Positions 7,472 through 14,076 of a stretch of DNA of 39,808 nt are shown one piece after another. Source of the stretch: Rhodospirillales bacterium (GTDB lineage Bacteria; Pseudomonadota; Alphaproteobacteria; Reyranellales; Reyranellaceae); contig WHTW01000067.1 in NCBI GenBank assembly GCA_009377525.1, positions 1-39,808 of the forward strand, read 5' to 3'. Position numbers and translations under genes: made by a program. Numbering within the stretch: position 1 is the first letter of the stretch; every line of letters starts with the position of its first letter. The notes under the pieces were generated by a model that had not been told where the DNA came from, made no database searches, and worked only from the letters and a program-made list of their open reading frames with translations.

Positions 7472-7855
7472 TCAGACCGGTTTGTGCTCCGTCCCGGCGC
7501 CAGGGGTGACGAACATCAGCCGGCCGGGTGCCGTGACGATGCCGCGGTGCCAGATACCCTTGGGGACGATGAAGGCTTCGCCCGGCTTGATCGTGGCCCG
7601 CTGTTCGCCGCCGTCGACCTCCAGCAAGATGACCATCTCGCCCGACAGAAGCGTCAGGATCTCGTCGCCTGCGGGATGGCGCTCCCAATGGCTCCAGTCG
7701 GCCTTCTGGTCGGTGCTGCCCATCAGGCGGCCGTGGTCGAGGTCGTGGCGCTCCTCGATGCCCTGCCAGAACTTTGCGCCGCCTTCCATGGCGAGCGCGC
7801 TCTCGTCGGGCCGCAGGTGGATATAGGTGCTGTCGAGCGTGAAGGCGGGGTTCAT
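7472..7855 (-). CDS. Cupin-domain protein
   Basis: A single-domain cupin of 127 residues, probably a metal-binding beta-barrel protein of unknown substrate. Motif 1 is recognisable around residues 57-73 (HWERHPAGDEILTLLSGEM: H60, E65, G72) and motif 2 around 91-105 (PGEAFIVPKGIWHRG, H103). One of the usual motif 1 histidines is not obvious, so metal binding is plausible but not certain. The start ATG overlaps the stop of the upstream dehydrogenase by 4 nt, making it the third gene of a coupled GNAT-dehydrogenase-cupin operon. The association suggests a small-molecule catabolic role, but that is inference. Confidence 0.82.
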   Translation of the reverse strand: MNPAFTLDSTYIHLRPDESALAMEGGAKFWQGIEERHDLDHGRLMGSTDQKADWSHWERHPAGDEILTLLSGEMVILLEVDGGEQRATIKPGEAFIVPKGIWHRGIVTAPGRLMFVTPGAGTEHKPV

Positions 7856-8775
7856 GAATCCTCCTCCGCAAGCATCTCGGCATAGCGGAAAATCTCGGTG
7901 TGGTCCGCCGAGCCTCCGAGCTTGCCGTTGGCGCCGGACCAGTAAGCCACCGCCTGCTTCAACATCGGCATGTTGAGCTTCAGATGCTGGGCCACCTCGC
8001 TGGCGGTGCGCAGGTCCTTGGCCATCAGGCCGGTGGTGAAGCCCGCCGCGAAGTTGCGCGGCACGACGAACTGGCGGCCCTTGACCTCGGTGGCGTTGCT
8101 CCTGCCGGTCGAGCTGTTGAACACGTCGACCATGATGCCGGGATCGAGGCCGAAGGCCTCGCCGACGACCAGCGCCTCGCACATGGCGACCAGGCCCGCG
8201 GCCGACAGGTAGTTGTTCAGGGCCTTCAGCGCATGCCCGGCGCCGGCCGGGCCGCACAAGGTGATGGTCTTGCCCATGGCGGCGAAGGCCGGCCGCGCGC
8301 GCTCGAGGTCGGCTGCGTTGCCGCCCACCATGATCGAGAGCGAGCCGTCGATGGCGCGCTTCACGCCGCCCGACACCGGCGCGTCGAGCAGGGCCACGCC
8401 CAGTGCGGCGAGATCGCGCGCGAGCTTCTGGGTGTCGACGGGATTGGACGAGCTCATGTCGATGGCGAGCGCGCCCGCCGCCAGGCCCTCGCGCGCGGCG
8501 TCGCGGCCCTCGATCAGCGCCTGCCGCACGATCTTGCCGTCGGGCAGCATGGTGATCACGGCATCGGCGCCTTGCACGGCGGCCTTGGGGGAAGCGGTGG
8601 CCAGCGCCGAGGGATGGGCGCCGACGAAATCCGACACCGCCTTCTGCGAGAGGTCGAACAGGCGAAGCTTGAAGCCCGCTTCGGCGAGCCGCGAGGCCAT
8701 CGGCCGGCCCATCATGCCGAGCCCGATGAAGGCGATGGTGGCGGGAGGTGCCAATGAAGCTGCGAGCGTGGTCAT
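7852..8775 (-). CDS. 3-Hydroxyisobutyrate dehydrogenase-like oxidoreductase
   Basis: NAD(P)-dependent beta-hydroxyacid dehydrogenase (family of 3-hydroxyisobutyrate and tartronate-semialdehyde reductases). The 307-residue protein has the Rossmann motif FIGLGMMGRPMA (16-27), the substrate signature DAPVSGGVKRA near residue 130, and the catalytic-lysine region AGHALKALNNYL near 180, followed by the all-helical C-terminal domain. Both ends overlap neighbours by 4 nt (ATGA): with the GNAT gene upstream and the cupin gene downstream, so all three are translationally coupled. The exact hydroxyacid cannot be predicted. A 10-residue extension precedes the Rossmann fold. Confidence 0.9.
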   Translation of the reverse strand: MTTLAASLAPPATIAFIGLGMMGRPMASRLAEAGFKLRLFDLSQKAVSDFVGAHPSALATASPKAAVQGADAVITMLPDGKIVRQALIEGRDAAREGLAAGALAIDMSSSNPVDTQKLARDLAALGVALLDAPVSGGVKRAIDGSLSIMVGGNAADLERARPAFAAMGKTITLCGPAGAGHALKALNNYLSAAGLVAMCEALVVGEAFGLDPGIMVDVFNSSTGRSNATEVKGRQFVVPRNFAAGFTTGLMAKDLRTASEVAQHLKLNMPMLKQAVAYWSGANGKLGGSADHTEIFRYAEMLAEEDS

Positions 8776-9248
8776 GAAACAGTCCCCGACAGAAGGTCGT
8801 ACTCATAGAACGGCAGGGTGCGGCCGGGAATGGCGTCCGAGGGCGCGTGCCGCAGATAGCGCGCGCCCATGCGCTCGTAGAAGGCCGCGGCGTTGGGATC
8901 GGCGAGGATGGTCATGCGCCGTGCGCCCTGCCGGCGGGCAAGGGTGACCGCCGCCTCGAACAGCGCGCGGCCGGCACCGCTGCCGATCGCCGGCGGATCG
9001 ATGAACAGGGCATCGAGGTCGGCGGTGTCACCCTCGGTTAGCACGCAGGCCACGCCGATCACGCGATCGGCGCCATCGACCGCGATCAGCACGCGGTCGG
9101 CGGCGATGTCGTCCTCGTTCACCGTCAGTGCCGCCGCGCTCAGCCTCGTGAAGGCTGCATCGTAGCCCCAATGCGCCTTCGACCTCACGCAGAGGGCGGT
9201 GAGGTCTTGGCTTTCGCCTGGCTGGGCAGAACGGATCTGCACTCTCAT
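8772..9248 (-). CDS. GNAT-family N-acetyltransferase
   Basis: Acetyl-CoA-dependent acetyltransferase of about 158 residues, substrate unknown. Seen are the N-terminal MRVQIRSAQPGESQDL strand-helix, the central ADLDALFIDPPAIGSGAGRALFEAA segment, which corresponds to the acetyl-CoA pyrophosphate loop (a variant of Q/RxxGxG/A), and the C-terminal ADPNAAAFYERMGARYL motif typical of GNATs. I chose ATG 9246-9248 because the domain starts there. An in-frame ATG six codons upstream (9266) has AGGGG just before it and is a real alternative. The gene is first of three in an ATGA-coupled operon and is divergent from the MaoC-fold gene. Confidence 0.87.
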   Translation of the reverse strand: MRVQIRSAQPGESQDLTALCVRSKAHWGYDAAFTRLSAAALTVNEDDIAADRVLIAVDGADRVIGVACVLTEGDTADLDALFIDPPAIGSGAGRALFEAAVTLARRQGARRMTILADPNAAAFYERMGARYLRHAPSDAIPGRTLPFYEYDLLSGTVS

Positions 9249-9385
9249 TTCCTCGCCACGCTCCATTACCCCTCGGGTAGTTGATCGTCTTGCGACGGAC
9301 GTCGATCCTGTGCCTCCGAAAGAGAAGTGCCGCCCGCCGCAAACAATGCTGCTGCAACACCGGCTCAATGCAAGAACGAGGACCG

Positions 9386-9844
9386 ATGGAGGTTCCAGTC
9401 TACTTCGAGGATCTCGTCGTCGGCGCCGCCTTCCTGAGCGATGAGGTCACGATCGATCACGATGAGATGCTGGCCTACAACCGTCGCAACGACCCGTGGC
9501 CATTTCACGTCGACGAGGCGTCGTCGGCGCAGAATCCGTACGGCAGCCTGATCGCCAGCGGCGGTTATACCATCACGCTGATGTACCGGCTGGGCCACCA
9601 GATCTACAACGTGCCCGGACGGCGCTGGGCGGTGCTTGGTGCCTCGGAATGGCACCTGAAATTCCCCGCCCCCGTCCGTTCAGGCGACCGAGTGCGGCTG
9701 CGGATCACGATCAAGGGCAAGCGTGAATCGAGCAGACCGCACCGCGGCCACTTCGACCTGCTGTACGAGTTGCTGAATCAGGCAGGCAATGTCGTGCTGT
9801 CGGTGCTCGTTGCCGGTTTGATCGGGCGCAGGCCGCCAACCTGA
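9386..9844 (+). CDS. MaoC-like hot-dog fold dehydratase/hydratase
   Basis: A single hot-dog domain protein of 152 residues in the MaoC (R-specific enoyl-CoA hydratase-like) family. The hydratase motif is present: N-D-P-W-P-F-H-V-D at 35-43, with D36 and H41 in the positions of the catalytic Asp/His pair, followed by NPYGSLIASGG (50-60). The rest (LKFPAPVRSGDRVRLRITI) matches the later strands. The ATG at 9386 follows GAGG at about 9 nt; upstream in-frame codons give an arginine/cysteine-rich stretch that looks non-coding. It is a monocistronic gene divergent from the GNAT operon and convergent with the CMD-like gene. The acyl substrate is unknown. Confidence 0.86.
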   Translation: MEVPVYFEDLVVGAAFLSDEVTIDHDEMLAYNRRNDPWPFHVDEASSAQNPYGSLIASGGYTITLMYRLGHQIYNVPGRRWAVLGASEWHLKFPAPVRSGDRVRLRITIKGKRESSRPHRGHFDLLYELLNQAGNVVLSVLVAGLIGRRPPT

Positions 9845-9899
9845 CCCCCCGGTAGCGAGTACGTTCTTCGCCGTCTTTACGGCTTTCCCCCTCCTGTAT

Positions 9900-9922
9900 C
9901 CTCCCCCGTGTGACGGGGGAGG
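9900..9922. terminator. Bidirectional hairpin between convergent genes
   Basis: A 10-bp stem (cctcccccgt, loop gtg, acgggggagg) lies between the convergent MaoC-fold and CMD-like genes. There is no U-tract on either side, so it may stabilise 3' ends rather than act as a classic intrinsic terminator. Confidence 0.5.
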
Positions 9923-9935
9923 ACATGAGAGAGCG

Positions 9936-10355
9936 TCAGACGCCACGTTCCTTGAACACGCCGCTTGCGATCTTGAAGGCGTCGAGGCTGGCGGGGATGC
10001 CGCAATAGATCGCGACCTGCAGGAAGACTTCCTTGATCTCCTCCTTGCTGAGCCCGTTGTTCAGCGCACCGTTGACGTGCAGCTTGAGCTCGGGCCCGCG
10101 GTTCAGCGCCGCCAGCATGGCGAGGTTCAGCATCGAGCGCGCCTTTTTCGGCAGGCCGGGCCGCGTCCACACATAGCCCCAGGCGTATTCCGTGGTGATG
10201 TCCTGGAACGACATCATGAAGTCGTCGGCGTTCGCCATGGAATTATCGACGTAGTCCGCGCCCAGCACGGCTTTGCGCACCTTCATGCCGTCGTCGTACA
10301 GCTTCTTGTTGCGCGGATTGGGCTTGGCTTTCCTAGCCGCCTTGGCCTTGGCCAT
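9936..10355 (-). CDS. Carboxymuconolactone decarboxylase family protein
   Basis: A 139-residue all-helical protein of the CMD/AhpD family. The pattern AWGYVWTRPGL, then KKARSMLNLAMLAALNR, HVNGALNNGLSKEEIKEVFLQVAIYCGIPA closely follows 4-carboxymuconolactone decarboxylase (PcaC), the protocatechuate-pathway enzyme that converts 4-carboxymuconolactone to beta-ketoadipate enol-lactone. It lacks the AhpD CxxC pair (the single cysteine lies in IYCG), so a peroxidase-like role is unlikely. The N-terminus is lysine-rich. ATG 10353-10355 has GGAGGAG upstream, which decides the start. No other protocatechuate genes are nearby, so the pathway role is a guess. Confidence 0.85.
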   Translation of the reverse strand: MAKAKAARKAKPNPRNKKLYDDGMKVRKAVLGADYVDNSMANADDFMMSFQDITTEYAWGYVWTRPGLPKKARSMLNLAMLAALNRGPELKLHVNGALNNGLSKEEIKEVFLQVAIYCGIPASLDAFKIASGVFKERGV

Positions 10356-10388
10356 CTGTCACTCCTCCAGTTCAATGAACGGGCGGAG

Positions 10389-10512
10389 CCTAAAGCACAT
10401 TCCGTCCGGCTGGAATCAGCCGGACGGAATGTGCCCTGTGGCATGGTGTATGGGATTGCGTTTCCGGTCGAATGGAACCGCTCGCGGTTCCATTCGACCG
10501 GAAGCCGCTCTA
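10389..10512 (+). repeat. Family A paired-hairpin intergenic element, copy 3
   Basis: Hairpin A is 10395-10434 (gcacattccgtccggctg, loop gaat, complement). Hairpin B is 10462-10503 (ttccggtcgaatggaaccgc, loop tc, complement). The spacer is 27 nt and begins cctgtg, as in copies 5 and 6. The ends read cctaaagc and gccgctcta. It separates the CMD-like gene from the Rrf2 regulator. Confidence 0.92.
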
Positions 10513-10533
10513 TCAGATCACGCGATCAAAAGA

Positions 10534-10995
10534 TCAAACGGCAATGCGCTCGGAGGGCGGCGGCGTCGCCGGATGGTCCAGCCCCTTGGCGCGCGCCCGC
10601 TGGCAGAGATCCTCGATGGTGATGTCGTCGAGCTGGGCCATCATGTCGTCGCGCAGCTTCTCCCACATCGGCCACACCACCTCGTGGGCGAGCGGTGAGC
10701 CGGTCGAGGGATCGTTGGGCTCGGTCTCGGCCTCGAGCTTGCGCACCACGCGCACGACCTCGCCCAGGGTGATTCTTCGCTGCTCGCGGCCCAGCCGATA
10801 GCCGCCGCGCGGACCGCGCTTGCCGGCCAGGATTCCGGCCCGCACCAGATGCTGCAGTACCTGCTCGAGATAGCGTTTGGGAATGCGCTGGCGCTCGGTG
10901 ATGTCGCCGCTGCGCACCGGATGCTCGCCGGCATGAAAGGCCACGTCGAGCACGGCCTCGATCGCGAACATGGTTTTCTTACTGAGCCGAGGCAT
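10534..10995 (-). CDS. Rrf2-family transcriptional regulator
   Basis: A winged-helix DNA-binding regulator of 153 residues. The Rrf2 pattern is clear: SKKTMFAIEAVLDVAFHAG (5-23), the recognition helix region IPKRYLEQVLQHLVRAGIL, and the wing GKRGPRGGYRLGR near 59-71, then ITLGEVVRVVR. IscR- and NsrR-type proteins hold an Fe-S cluster on three cysteines after this point; here the only cysteine is near residue 131 (DLCQRA), so a classical cluster is not expected. It is followed by dut on the same strand's upstream side and ends at a family A repeat. The target is unknown. Confidence 0.9.
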   Translation of the reverse strand: MPRLSKKTMFAIEAVLDVAFHAGEHPVRSGDITERQRIPKRYLEQVLQHLVRAGILAGKRGPRGGYRLGREQRRITLGEVVRVVRKLEAETEPNDPSTGSPLAHEVVWPMWEKLRDDMMAQLDDITIEDLCQRARAKGLDHPATPPPSERIAV

Positions 10996-11010
10996 CGCCA
11001 GTGCTTCTCC

Positions 11011-11493
11011 TCAGGCGCTTTTAGCCGATCCCGCCGTCACTCCTGTCGATCCGAAACCGCCCGCGCCGCGCACCGTCCGGTCGAGCTCGCTTACTTCACG
11101 CCACACGGCCCGGGCATGCCGGGCCACGACCAACTGTGCAATTCGCATGCCGCGACTGATACGGAATGGCTCCTTGGAAAGATTGACCAGGATCACGCCG
11201 ATCTCGCCGCGATAGTCGGCATCGATGGTTCCCGGCGAATTGACCAGGGTCACGCCATTCCTGGCCGCCAGGCCCGAGCGCGGCCGGACCTGGGCCTCGA
11301 AGCCGACCGGGAGGGCGATCGAGATGCCGGTCGGCACGATCTTGCGTTCCAGCGGCGCCAGTTCGATGTCCTGGTCGATGGCGGCCAACAGGTCGGCGCC
11401 GGCGGCGGCAGCCGTGGCGTAGTCCGGCAAGGCAAGGTCGCGGGCGTTCGCCAGGCGCACCACTTCGATCTCGACGGTTTCGACACCCTTCAT
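11011..11493 (-). CDS. dut: dUTP diphosphatase
   Basis: Hydrolyses dUTP to dUMP and pyrophosphate, keeping uracil out of DNA and feeding thymidylate synthesis. The 160-residue trimeric-type protein has motif III VNSPGTIDADYRGE (84-97, catalytic-type D91), motif II/III preceding segment RPRSGLAARNGV (71-81), motif IV near RISRGMRIAQLV (111-122) and the glycine-rich motif V RGAGGFGSTG (142-151). The ATG overlaps the coaBC stop by 4 nt (11490-11493), so dut is coupled to coaBC, a conserved alphaproteobacterial pairing. Confidence 0.96.
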   Translation of the reverse strand: MKGVETVEIEVVRLANARDLALPDYATAAAAGADLLAAIDQDIELAPLERKIVPTGISIALPVGFEAQVRPRSGLAARNGVTLVNSPGTIDADYRGEIGVILVNLSKEPFRISRGMRIAQLVVARHARAVWREVSELDRTVRGAGGFGSTGVTAGSAKSA

Positions 11494-12734
11494 TCCGCTG
11501 CCTCGGCTTTGGTTGGCCGGCCAAAGTGCAGGGCGATGCGGCCGGCCAGCCGCATGGCGACCTCGCCCTTGGCCAGGGTCGGCCACTCTTCCACTCCGGA
11601 TGCGCTGATCAGGTGCACCGTGTTGCGCTCGCCGCCGAACGTGCCGATGGCCGGCGAGACATCGTTGGCCACGATCCAGTCGCAGCCCTTGCGCTGGCGC
11701 TTGTCGACGGCATTGGCCACCAGGTTCTCGGTCTCGGCGGCGAAGCCCACGACGAGCGCCGGCCGCTGCGGGCCACGCTTGGACAGGGTGGCGAGGATGT
11801 CGGGATTGGCCGTCAGCTCCAGGCTGGGCGGCGCCATCCCGGCCCTCTTCTTGATCTTGGAACCGGCCGGCCGGGCAGCCTTCCAGTCGGCGACGGCGGC
11901 GGCGCAGACGGCGATGTCGATGCGGCCGGCGGCGAGGCAGGCCGTCAGCATCTGGTCGGCGGAGTCGACGTGGACGGTCGCCACACCCGGCGGATCGGCG
12001 ATGGCCACCGGCCCGCTGACCAGGGTGACGTCGGCGCCGAGGGCGGCCAGCGCCGAGGCGATGGCGTGGCCCTGCTTGCCCGAGGAATGGTTGGAGATGT
12101 AGCGCACCGGATCGATCGCCTCGCGCGTCGGACCGGACGTCACCACGGCGCGCTTGCCTGCCAATGGTTTTTCAAGAGGGGGCCGCTCCGCCGGCGCCAG
12201 CATGCTTTCGATCGCGGCGACGATCTCCTCGGGCTCGGACATGCGGCCGGGACCGTACTCATTGCAGGCCATGGCGCCGTCGTTGGGGCCGATGAAGTGG
12301 ATGCCGCGCTGCTTCAGGGTCTCGACGTTGGCGACGGTGGCGGGATGGGTCCACATGCGCACGTTCATGGCAGGCGCCATCAGCACCGGCTTGTCGGTGG
12401 CGAGCAGCACGGTCGCGGCGAGATCGTCGGCCAGACCCGCCGCCATGCGCGCCAGGATGTTGGCGGTCGCGGGCGCCACCACGAGCAGGTCGGCATCGCG
12501 CGAGAGCTGGATGTGGCCCATCTCGCTTTCGTCGGTCAGCGAAAACATGTCGCTGTAGACGCGATCCTCGCTCAGCGCCTGCAGCGACATCGGCGTGACG
12601 AACTTGGCGCCGGCCGCGGTGAGCACGCAGCGCACCGAGGCACCGCGTTCGCGCAGGCGGCGGATGAGCTCGAGCGATTTGAAGGCCGCGATGCCCCCCG
12701 CGACGATCAGCAGAATCCGCTTGCCCTTGAGCAT
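11490..12734 (-). CDS. coaBC: Bifunctional CoaBC (PPC decarboxylase / PPC synthetase)
   Basis: Two successive steps of coenzyme A synthesis: ligation of cysteine to 4'-phosphopantothenate (CoaB, C-terminal) and decarboxylation of the product with FMN (CoaC, N-terminal). In the 414-residue protein, CoaC shows the FMN-binding start ILLIVAGGIAAFKS (7-20), active-site H74 in MGHIQLSRDAD, the PAMN motif at 121-124 and the substrate-clamp cysteine C157 in GAMACNEYGPGRM. CoaB begins near 190 with GKRAVVTSGPTREAIDPVR and includes the SNHSSGKQG loop and DWIVANDVS. It is coupled to dut downstream. Upstream, the TauE exporter and the GIY-YIG unit separate it from ubiB. Confidence 0.96.
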   Translation of the reverse strand: MLKGKRILLIVAGGIAAFKSLELIRRLRERGASVRCVLTAAGAKFVTPMSLQALSEDRVYSDMFSLTDESEMGHIQLSRDADLLVVAPATANILARMAAGLADDLAATVLLATDKPVLMAPAMNVRMWTHPATVANVETLKQRGIHFIGPNDGAMACNEYGPGRMSEPEEIVAAIESMLAPAERPPLEKPLAGKRAVVTSGPTREAIDPVRYISNHSSGKQGHAIASALAALGADVTLVSGPVAIADPPGVATVHVDSADQMLTACLAAGRIDIAVCAAAVADWKAARPAGSKIKKRAGMAPPSLELTANPDILATLSKRGPQRPALVVGFAAETENLVANAVDKRQRKGCDWIVANDVSPAIGTFGGERNTVHLISASGVEEWPTLAKGEVAMRLAGRIALHFGRPTKAEAAE

Positions 12735-12747
12735 GGTCCCCAGCCTA

Positions 12748-13488
12748 TCACAACACCCGGCTGGCGAAAGTATACAGGCCCGTGAGCAACAGGGCCCAGA
12801 ACACGGCCAGGCGGAACTGCTCGACCGACAGGCGTTGGCGGATCTGCTGGCCGAGCCACATGCCGGCCAGCGCCGGCACCACCGCGGCGGCCGAGACGAC
12901 GGCGCGCGGGCCGTCCAAAAGGCCGAAATTCAGCAACGATAACGTGAGTGTGAGCGAGGTGGCGCAAAGCACCACGCCCAGGGTCTGCACAAGCTCGGAA
13001 GGCCTGACGTCGAGGCCCTGCAGGTAGGGCATGAGAGGGATGATGGGCACGCCGACCACGCCGGCGACGAAGCCCGAGACCACGCCGATCACGGGCGCTA
13101 GCGGCTTCTCCAGGTCGGCATGGATGTGCAGGCGGGTGCGCAGCAGGCCGAGGCCGCTATAGATGATCAGCACGGTCGCCAGAACGATGAACGCCCAGTT
13201 GGGACCCTTCTGGCCGACCAGCCACATGGTGAGATAGAGCACGACCGCCAACGGCACGATCAGCGGCCACTGCCGGCGCACGATCCTGGCGAGATTGCCG
13301 CCGACCGCGGCCTGCCAGACATTGGTGAAGATGGTCGGCAACGCGATCATGGCGATCGCCTCGGTCAACGGCAGGACGAGCGTCATGAGCGCGATGACGA
13401 TGGTCGGCAGGCCAAGCCCGACCAGCCCCTTGACCGTTCCTGCGAGCAGAAAGACGGCGAGGCCGAAGACGATGTGGTCGGTGGTCAT
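12748..13488 (-). CDS. TauE/SafE family membrane exporter
   Basis: An integral membrane protein of 246 residues with about seven to eight hydrophobic segments (for example AVFLLAGTVKGLVGLGLPTIV, IVLATVLIIYSGLGLL, VIGVVSGFVAGVVGVPI). The paired G-rich repeats (VKGLVGLGLP near 19-28 and GFVAGVVGVPIIPL near 139-152) are the duplicated signature of the TauE/SafE (sulfite exporter, DUF81) family, thought to move sulfur-containing or organic anions. It starts at ATG 13486-13488, directly beside a set of family C repeat units. It lies 13 nt upstream of coaBC on the same strand, so may feed that transcript. Substrate unknown. Confidence 0.87.
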   Translation of the reverse strand: MTTDHIVFGLAVFLLAGTVKGLVGLGLPTIVIALMTLVLPLTEAIAMIALPTIFTNVWQAAVGGNLARIVRRQWPLIVPLAVVLYLTMWLVGQKGPNWAFIVLATVLIIYSGLGLLRTRLHIHADLEKPLAPVIGVVSGFVAGVVGVPIIPLMPYLQGLDVRPSELVQTLGVVLCATSLTLTLSLLNFGLLDGPRAVVSAAAVVPALAGMWLGQQIRQRLSVEQFRLAVFWALLLTGLYTFASRVL

Positions 13489-13515
13489 CCCCTATCCGTC
13501 ATCCCCCCCTTATCC

Positions 13516-13611
13516 GTCATCCCGACCGGAGCGCGAAGCGCGGAGTGGAGGGACCTGGTCATGGCTTCACGATCGTCATCCCGACCGAAGCGAAGCGGAG
13601 CGGAGGGACCT
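13516..13611. repeat. Left arm of inverted repeat around GIY-YIG gene (family C units)
   Basis: Two tandem REP-like units: 13516-13556 (gtcatcccgaccggagcgcg ... ggagggacct) and 13575-13611 (gtcatcccgaccgaagcgaa ... ggagggacct), joined by an 18-nt linker ggtcatggcttcacgatc. Together they form a 96-nt arm that is complementary to 13970-14066 with only about three differences. The nuclease stop codon lies 2 nt inside this arm. Confidence 0.92.
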
Positions 13612-13613
13612 CC

Positions 13614-13901
13614 TCAGTGGATTTCGCCGCTCAGGTCCCGCCAATCCGGATTCGATCTGTTTATCAGGATGAGCTTCTTTTCCCTTCGCCAGTTCTTCAG
13701 TTGTTTTTCGCGCGCGATCGCGTCGAGCGCGGTTTCGTGCGATTCAAAATAGATCAGGCACTTGATGTTGTAACGAGTAGTGTGGTGGACCATGCCTTGG
13801 CGGTGCTCTTCTAGGCGCCGCGACAGATTGGTCGTTATGCCGATGTAAAGGGCACGTCTGTTTGGACTGGCGAGAATGTAGACGACCGGATTGCGTTCCA
13901 T
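13614..13901 (-). CDS. Small GIY-YIG endonuclease
   Basis: A single-domain nuclease of 95 residues, of the COG2827/UvrC-N-terminal-like type. Seen: VVYIL (6-10) and ALYIGIT (17-23) forming the GIY-YIG pair, the catalytic-type arginine in NLSRRLEEH (25-33), and glutamate E65 in AREKQLK as the metal ligand. The end, NPDWRDLS (84-91), is the usual tail of this family. ATG 13899-13901 is chosen because the upstream open frame only reads through the repeat arm. Base use is visibly less GC-rich than in neighbouring genes. The gene lies inside a near-perfect ~96-nt inverted repeat of REP-like units and interrupts the usual ubiE-ubiB-coaBC-dut order, suggesting acquisition as a unit. Biological function is unknown. 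Confidence 0.9.
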   Translation of the reverse strand: MERNPVVYILASPNRRALYIGITTNLSRRLEEHRQGMVHHTTRYNIKCLIYFESHETALDAIAREKQLKNWRREKKLILINRSNPDWRDLSGEIH

Positions 13902-13969
13902 GACCGAACAATATCGGTTGTCGTGGTGGTCGTAATACGACTGTCGATTGTATTTTTTCGATGATGAGC

Positions 13970-14066
13970 AGGTCCCTCCGCTCCGCTTCGCTTCGGTCGG
14001 GATGACGATCGTGAAAGCTATGACTAGGTCCCTCCACTCCGCGCTTCGCGCTCCGGTCGGGATGAC
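13970..14066. repeat. Right arm of inverted repeat around GIY-YIG gene (family C units)
   Basis: Inverted counterpart of 13516-13611: units at 13970-14006 and 14026-14066 in reverse orientation, with linker (reverse complement) agtcatagctttcacgatc, one base longer than the left linker. It lies 68 nt upstream of the nuclease start and 10 nt from the ubiB stop codon. Confidence 0.92.
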
Positions 14067-14076
14067 GGTGGGGAGG

